Notes under the pieces: generated by a model
What the model was told of the DNA's origin: nothing
What the model saw: the letters and a program-made list of their open reading frames with translations, nothing else
Databases searched by the model: none
Translations under genes and position numbers: made by a program
Shown: positions 5,177-7,784 of the stretch, one piece after another
Layout: the number at the start of each line of letters is the position of its first letter
Numbering within the stretch: position 1 is the first letter of the stretch
From: an uncultured Lachnospiraceae bacterium
GTDB lineage: Bacteria; Bacillota; Clostridia; Lachnospirales; Lachnospiraceae
Length of the DNA stretch: 7,784 bases
Reading direction: 5' to 3'
NCBI GenBank assembly: GCA_949283905.1
Contig: CASDUB010000021.1
Coordinates: 1 to 7,784 of the forward strand

Positions 5177-6259
5177 TTAGCGAAGCAGTGTTTCGCCATT
5201 ATATTTCTTTAAAACATAACCGAATCTGCCGTTATATCTCACGAGGCAGAATCCGTCCTGTGCTTCAGAAAAATATTCCAACTCAGCTCCTGTATATATC
5301 TTATCAAGTTCTTCTCCGCTTGTTGATGGTATGTCTCGCAGTGTAATATAATCAGTTATTACAGTATATGTTTTTTGACTCTTAATCTTCTTTACCGCAT
5401 CTTCATTGAGCGAAAGATATGACGGAACGACGTACCCTTCTTTTCCATTGTAATCAACTTTAAAATATCCATTTTCGTCTATAGATTTAATTGTTACACT
5501 ATCGCCTGAGTAAAGTTTTAATTTCTCTGAAGCTGACATATGTCCTGCGCTTCGCATCGTTACATAATCCGTGTCAAAGACAACCGCTGTACCGTAATCA
5601 TTCGAGCTCTTTTCAATTTCAGTATTTTTATCAGTATTTTTATCTGAAGATTTTTCTTCGGATTTATTATCTGTTTCCGCTGAAGATTCTTCGTATTCTT
5701 CTTTTTCTTCAGATTCAGGCTCATTTTCTTTAGTTGGTTTATCTTTGGTATCAGATTTTATTTTTTCCGATTCTTCTGCATTTTCATCTTCCGGAACAAA
5801 GTCTGTTTCAATTTTCTCCGCTTCTGATATTTCATCAGTTTCTATCATATCATTTAATTCCGACATTTCAGATTTTATCGCACTATAGAGATTTTCTTCT
5901 GCAAGTTCCGACTTATTCGTTGGAAATCCGAAAATCAAAACTAACGCAGCAACGATAGCCGCTGCCGCTATTATAATAACCGATGATACTATGATAACTG
6001 TTCTTTTACTATTGTTTTTGTTGCTGTTTATATTGTTATTGTAAATATCTTCAGTATAGTATCTGTTTCCATTATCTTCAGTATAGTATCTGTTTCCGTT
6101 TTCATTATAATTGAACTCTTTTGTCCTATCAAAAGTGTCAAAATTTTCATAATTATACTGCTCATTGTAATTATAATATGGTTTTTCCACTTTTGCTCCG
6201 CATTCGGAACAAAATTCCGCATTATCAGGCAGCTGCGCTCCGCAGTTTTTGCAATACAT
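5177..6259 (-). CDS. Membrane protein: N-terminal zinc ribbon, one membrane segment, acidic linker, two SH3b domains
   Basis: A 360-residue mosaic protein. Residues 1-22 are a zinc ribbon (Cys3, Cys6, Cys17, Cys20; CxxC-10-CxxC). A Tyr/Asn-rich stretch (27-84) follows, containing a tandem GNRYYTED repeat. A single hydrophobic segment (about 87-111) preceded by Lys/Arg places the ribbon inside and the rest outside. Residues 113-222 are a low-complexity Glu/Ser/Lys linker, probably disordered. Two bacterial SH3 domains end the protein (about 224-284 and 298-352), each with the VTMRS/ITLRD start and the GYV ending typical of SH3_3. SH3b domains commonly bind peptidoglycan or wall peptides, so a wall-contact or sensing role is plausible but unproven; no enzyme domain is present. 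A good AGGAG site lies 7-8 nt before the ATG. It sits 42 nt downstream of the M14 lipoprotein gene. Confidence 0.88.
   Translation of the reverse strand: MYCKNCGAQLPDNAEFCSECGAKVEKPYYNYNEQYNYENFDTFDRTKEFNYNENGNRYYTEDNGNRYYTEDIYNNNINSNKNNSKRTVIIVSSVIIIAAAAIVAALVLIFGFPTNKSELAEENLYSAIKSEMSELNDMIETDEISEAEKIETDFVPEDENAEESEKIKSDTKDKPTKENEPESEEKEEYEESSAETDNKSEEKSSDKNTDKNTEIEKSSNDYGTAVVFDTDYVTMRSAGHMSASEKLKLYSGDSVTIKSIDENGYFKVDYNGKEGYVVPSYLSLNEDAVKKIKSQKTYTVITDYITLRDIPSTSGEELDKIYTGAELEYFSEAQDGFCLVRYNGRFGYVLKKYNGETLLR
5619..5642 (-). repeat. 12-bp tandem repeat, two copies, in the acidic linker
   Basis: TCAGTATTTTTA occurs twice without interruption (5619-5630 and 5631-5642). On the coding strand the two units encode consecutive copies of a DKNT-type unit in the disordered linker. 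Identity at DNA level suggests a recent in-frame duplication. Confidence 0.8.
6047..6100 (-). repeat. 27-bp in-frame tandem duplication in the juxtamembrane region
   Basis: A 24-bp block (6047-6070) recurs exactly at 6074-6097, with period 27 bp; the 3-bp joints differ by one silent base. It encodes two copies of GNRYYTED separated by Asn, on the cytoplasmic side between the zinc ribbon and the membrane segment. The near identity suggests a recent slippage duplication; copy number could vary between strains. Confidence 0.9.
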
Positions 6260-6301
6260 AATGTTTCTCCTATTCTTTTGTTTGAGCTTAATAATATTCC
6301 T

Positions 6302-7558
6302 TTAACGGTTCATCGCGTTTACTATAGTAATTTCCCATACTTCCCGATTTTGTTCAAGTACTGTTTCAAACTGGTCTGATAAATATGGGCTTTCACCGTA
6401 AGCTACCTCTATTGTAACACTTGGGATCTGACATCTGTAAATTCCCCAGTCACTATATCCCGCCGCGTCAACAGACTGATAATCACTCATTAGTCCGTAG
6501 CCTGTAGAATCAGACAGCTGAGATACCCAAGAGTACGCAATATCGTATATCGGTTCAATGTTTTCAAAATTCCAGTAAATAATTTCACCCTGGGTGTGAT
6601 AACTTATGGTATATAAAAAATTATTGTTCTCAGTCAAATTTATCAAAGCTGAGGATTCAGCCTCACATCCAATAGAAGTTCCTTTATAATGATCTGATGA
6701 CGGATAATCAGTTCCGTAATATTCTTCCCAAAGTGCATCAAAATTCCTGTTTAGATCTACGCCTCTCGCGTTTGCTTTCCATTTGTCAAGATATTCCTGA
6801 GTTATTTCAACTCCGTCTGAAGCCGCGATTTCATAAATATTTTGCCTGATTTCTTCGTTATTAAGTCCCTCGATTCCAAGCTGGCTTATCGTAACGCCAT
6901 CGGGATTTACTAATGGTACAACATGAACGGCAACACTATTCCACATATCGCGATAACTTATTTCACCATAGTAATTATCATCAATGATATTTTGAAGATA
7001 TATCATCATCTGCTTCATTACAAGCTGTGCTGTGAGATATTCTCTCCCGTGAATTGCACCGTTTATAAATATCTGTTTTTCAGCCGCAGGATTTCCGACT
7101 ACAAAATGAAAGAGTTCTCTTCCGTCAGCCGTAGTTCCTATCGAGTCGACAATCAGAAAGTCTGCATATAATTGCGATATTATGCCGGCGTCATGTTCAA
7201 GATCACTGTATGTGTACATCTGCGGATCAGTATTAATGATAAGCGACGCATACAGAGCGTCATAATCGATATTTTCTTCCCTGCACGAAGATTCAACTGT
7301 TTCCATATCAGCGTTATTTGCCATATTATCAGTGATTTGTTCCGCTGAAGAATTTATCGCGTCCGGATTTGCTGAATCGCTTATAGTCTGATCTCCATTA
7401 TTATAAATCTCATCTGACAATTCTCTTTCATTAATGGTTTCCTGTGATACTTCTGAATGAATATTGCTGTCTGAAGCATCATTCGGTACTGCTGCGCACG
7501 CACTCATCGATATGCAAATAAATTCCGCCGCAAAAATTTTTATAAAACTGCTTTTCAT
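6302..7558 (-). CDS. Surface lipoprotein, M14-family zinc carboxypeptidase
   Basis: A 418-residue exported metallopeptidase. Residues 1-20 form a signal peptide ending MSA-Cys21, close to a lipobox (Met replaces the usual Leu at -3), so it is probably lipid-anchored. An acidic Asn/Ser/Glu linker (24-100) spaces the catalytic domain (about 105-418) from the membrane. M14 residues are all visible: zinc ligands His170 and Glu173 (HGRE) and His321 (SYHTQGE), substrate-binding NARGVDLNRNF (263-273) with Arg265, NPDG (218-221), and catalytic Glu384 in TIEVAYG. Bacterial M14 enzymes of this kind often cut gamma-D-Glu-meso-diaminopimelate bonds of peptidoglycan peptides; that substrate is inference and other peptides are possible. 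The only plausible site, GGGAG, is 14 nt from the ATG, but in-frame stops just upstream rule out a longer start. It begins 29 nt after the hicB stop codon. Confidence 0.93.
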   Translation of the reverse strand: MKSSFIKIFAAEFICISMSACAAVPNDASDSNIHSEVSQETINERELSDEIYNNGDQTISDSANPDAINSSAEQITDNMANNADMETVESSCREENIDYDALYASLIINTDPQMYTYSDLEHDAGIISQLYADFLIVDSIGTTADGRELFHFVVGNPAAEKQIFINGAIHGREYLTAQLVMKQMMIYLQNIIDDNYYGEISYRDMWNSVAVHVVPLVNPDGVTISQLGIEGLNNEEIRQNIYEIAASDGVEITQEYLDKWKANARGVDLNRNFDALWEEYYGTDYPSSDHYKGTSIGCEAESSALINLTENNNFLYTISYHTQGEIIYWNFENIEPIYDIAYSWVSQLSDSTGYGLMSDYQSVDAAGYSDWGIYRCQIPSVTIEVAYGESPYLSDQFETVLEQNREVWEITIVNAMNR

Positions 7559-7587
7559 TTTTTACTATCGAACTCCCTTTTTCTGTT

Positions 7588-7784
7588 CTATACACCCAAT
7601 TTTAAGGCAAGCGCTTCCTGCAATGTTTTAGATACATTTATATGTGCTTTTTCCGCTTCTCTATTGAGCCAATTTGGAATGGTCACATTTCTGCGTACAG
7701 TCTTATTATCAATCTGACGTCTATATACCGTAAGATCAACATCTACTATAGATAATATGCTTTCACCTTCACCATAAAAGGTTC
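7588..7784 (-). CDS. hicB: HicB-family antitoxin, C-terminal 64 residues
   Basis: An open frame enters from the right edge and stops at TAG (complement 7588-7590); no start codon lies in the window. The 64 visible residues contain the end of the HicB fold (LSIVDVDLTVYRRQIDNK) and a ribbon-helix-helix-like DNA-binding end (TVRRNVTIPNWLNREAEKAHINVSKTLQEALALKLGV, starting at visible residue 28). NVTIPNWLNREAEKA and VSKTLQEAL are typical of type II HicB antitoxins, which neutralise the HicA mRNA interferase and repress their own operon. hicA usually precedes hicB, so it would lie beyond the right edge. No terminator separates it from the M14 gene. Confidence 0.85.
   Translation of the reverse strand, partial: TFYGEGESILSIVDVDLTVYRRQIDNKTVRRNVTIPNWLNREAEKAHINVSKTLQEALALKLGV

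Noticed and set aside
5198..5203. TATAAT on the minus strand within the last codons of the SH3b gene, as a possible promoter for the metallophosphoesterase
   Set aside because: The matching -35 position is poor and such hexamers are common by chance in A/T-rich coding sequence.
5580..5900. Low-complexity T/C-rich stretch as a non-coding repeat or CRISPR-like region
   Set aside because: It is the acidic Glu/Ser/Lys linker of the SH3b protein read from the other strand; there are no spaced direct repeats of CRISPR size.
1..7784. tRNA, rRNA, insertion sequences, phage genes or attachment sites
   Set aside because: No cloverleaf-like sequence, transposase motif, terminal inverted repeats or integrase was seen; gene order looks like ordinary chromosome.

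Overview
The window looks like core chromosome of a low-GC Gram-positive bacterium of the Clostridia. The N-terminus of ribosomal protein S6 at the left edge, AGGAGG-type ribosome binding sites, the A/T-rich codon choice and the protein families point to a Lachnospiraceae-like anaerobe. The genus cannot be named from the sequence. No rRNA, tRNA, insertion sequence, CRISPR array or phage gene was seen. The longest stretch without a gene is about 200 bases (50-251), and it holds regulatory sequence.

Left end (1-1290). The first 16 codons of rpsF run off the left edge on the minus strand. They are preceded by a strong sigma-A promoter with phased A-tracts upstream, and by a short leader that can fold over its own Shine-Dalgarno. 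Divergent from it is a 340-residue plus-strand protein that I could not assign to a family. It has a possible barrel-like strand/helix pattern and no iron-sulfur cysteine motif.

Middle (1221-4004). A three-gene minus-strand operon encodes an OmpR-type response regulator, its membrane histidine kinase and a TetR-type regulator, separated by 4 and 11 nt. It has an extended -10 promoter overlapped by a 7-bp inverted repeat (a candidate operator). Its likely terminator lies inside the 3' end of the convergent plus-strand gene.

Right end (4050-7784). A second minus-strand run reads, in transcription order: the C-terminus of a HicB-type antitoxin (entering from the right edge), a surface lipoprotein of the M14 zinc carboxypeptidase family, a membrane protein with an N-terminal zinc ribbon and two extracellular SH3b domains, a YfcE-type metallophosphoesterase, and a flavodoxin-fold NAD(P)H oxidoreductase. 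Gaps are 1-42 nt, no internal terminator was found, and the run ends at a strong rho-independent terminator at 4050-4088. The M14 lipoprotein and the SH3b protein share a layout (membrane anchor, long acidic linker, outer-surface domain), so they may act together on or near the cell wall; this is inference.

Nothing here is clear evidence of a new biological system. The points most worth a second look are the unassigned plus-strand protein, the operator-like repeat on the two-component/TetR promoter, the terminator embedded in a convergent gene, and the antitoxin placed ahead of cell-envelope genes.
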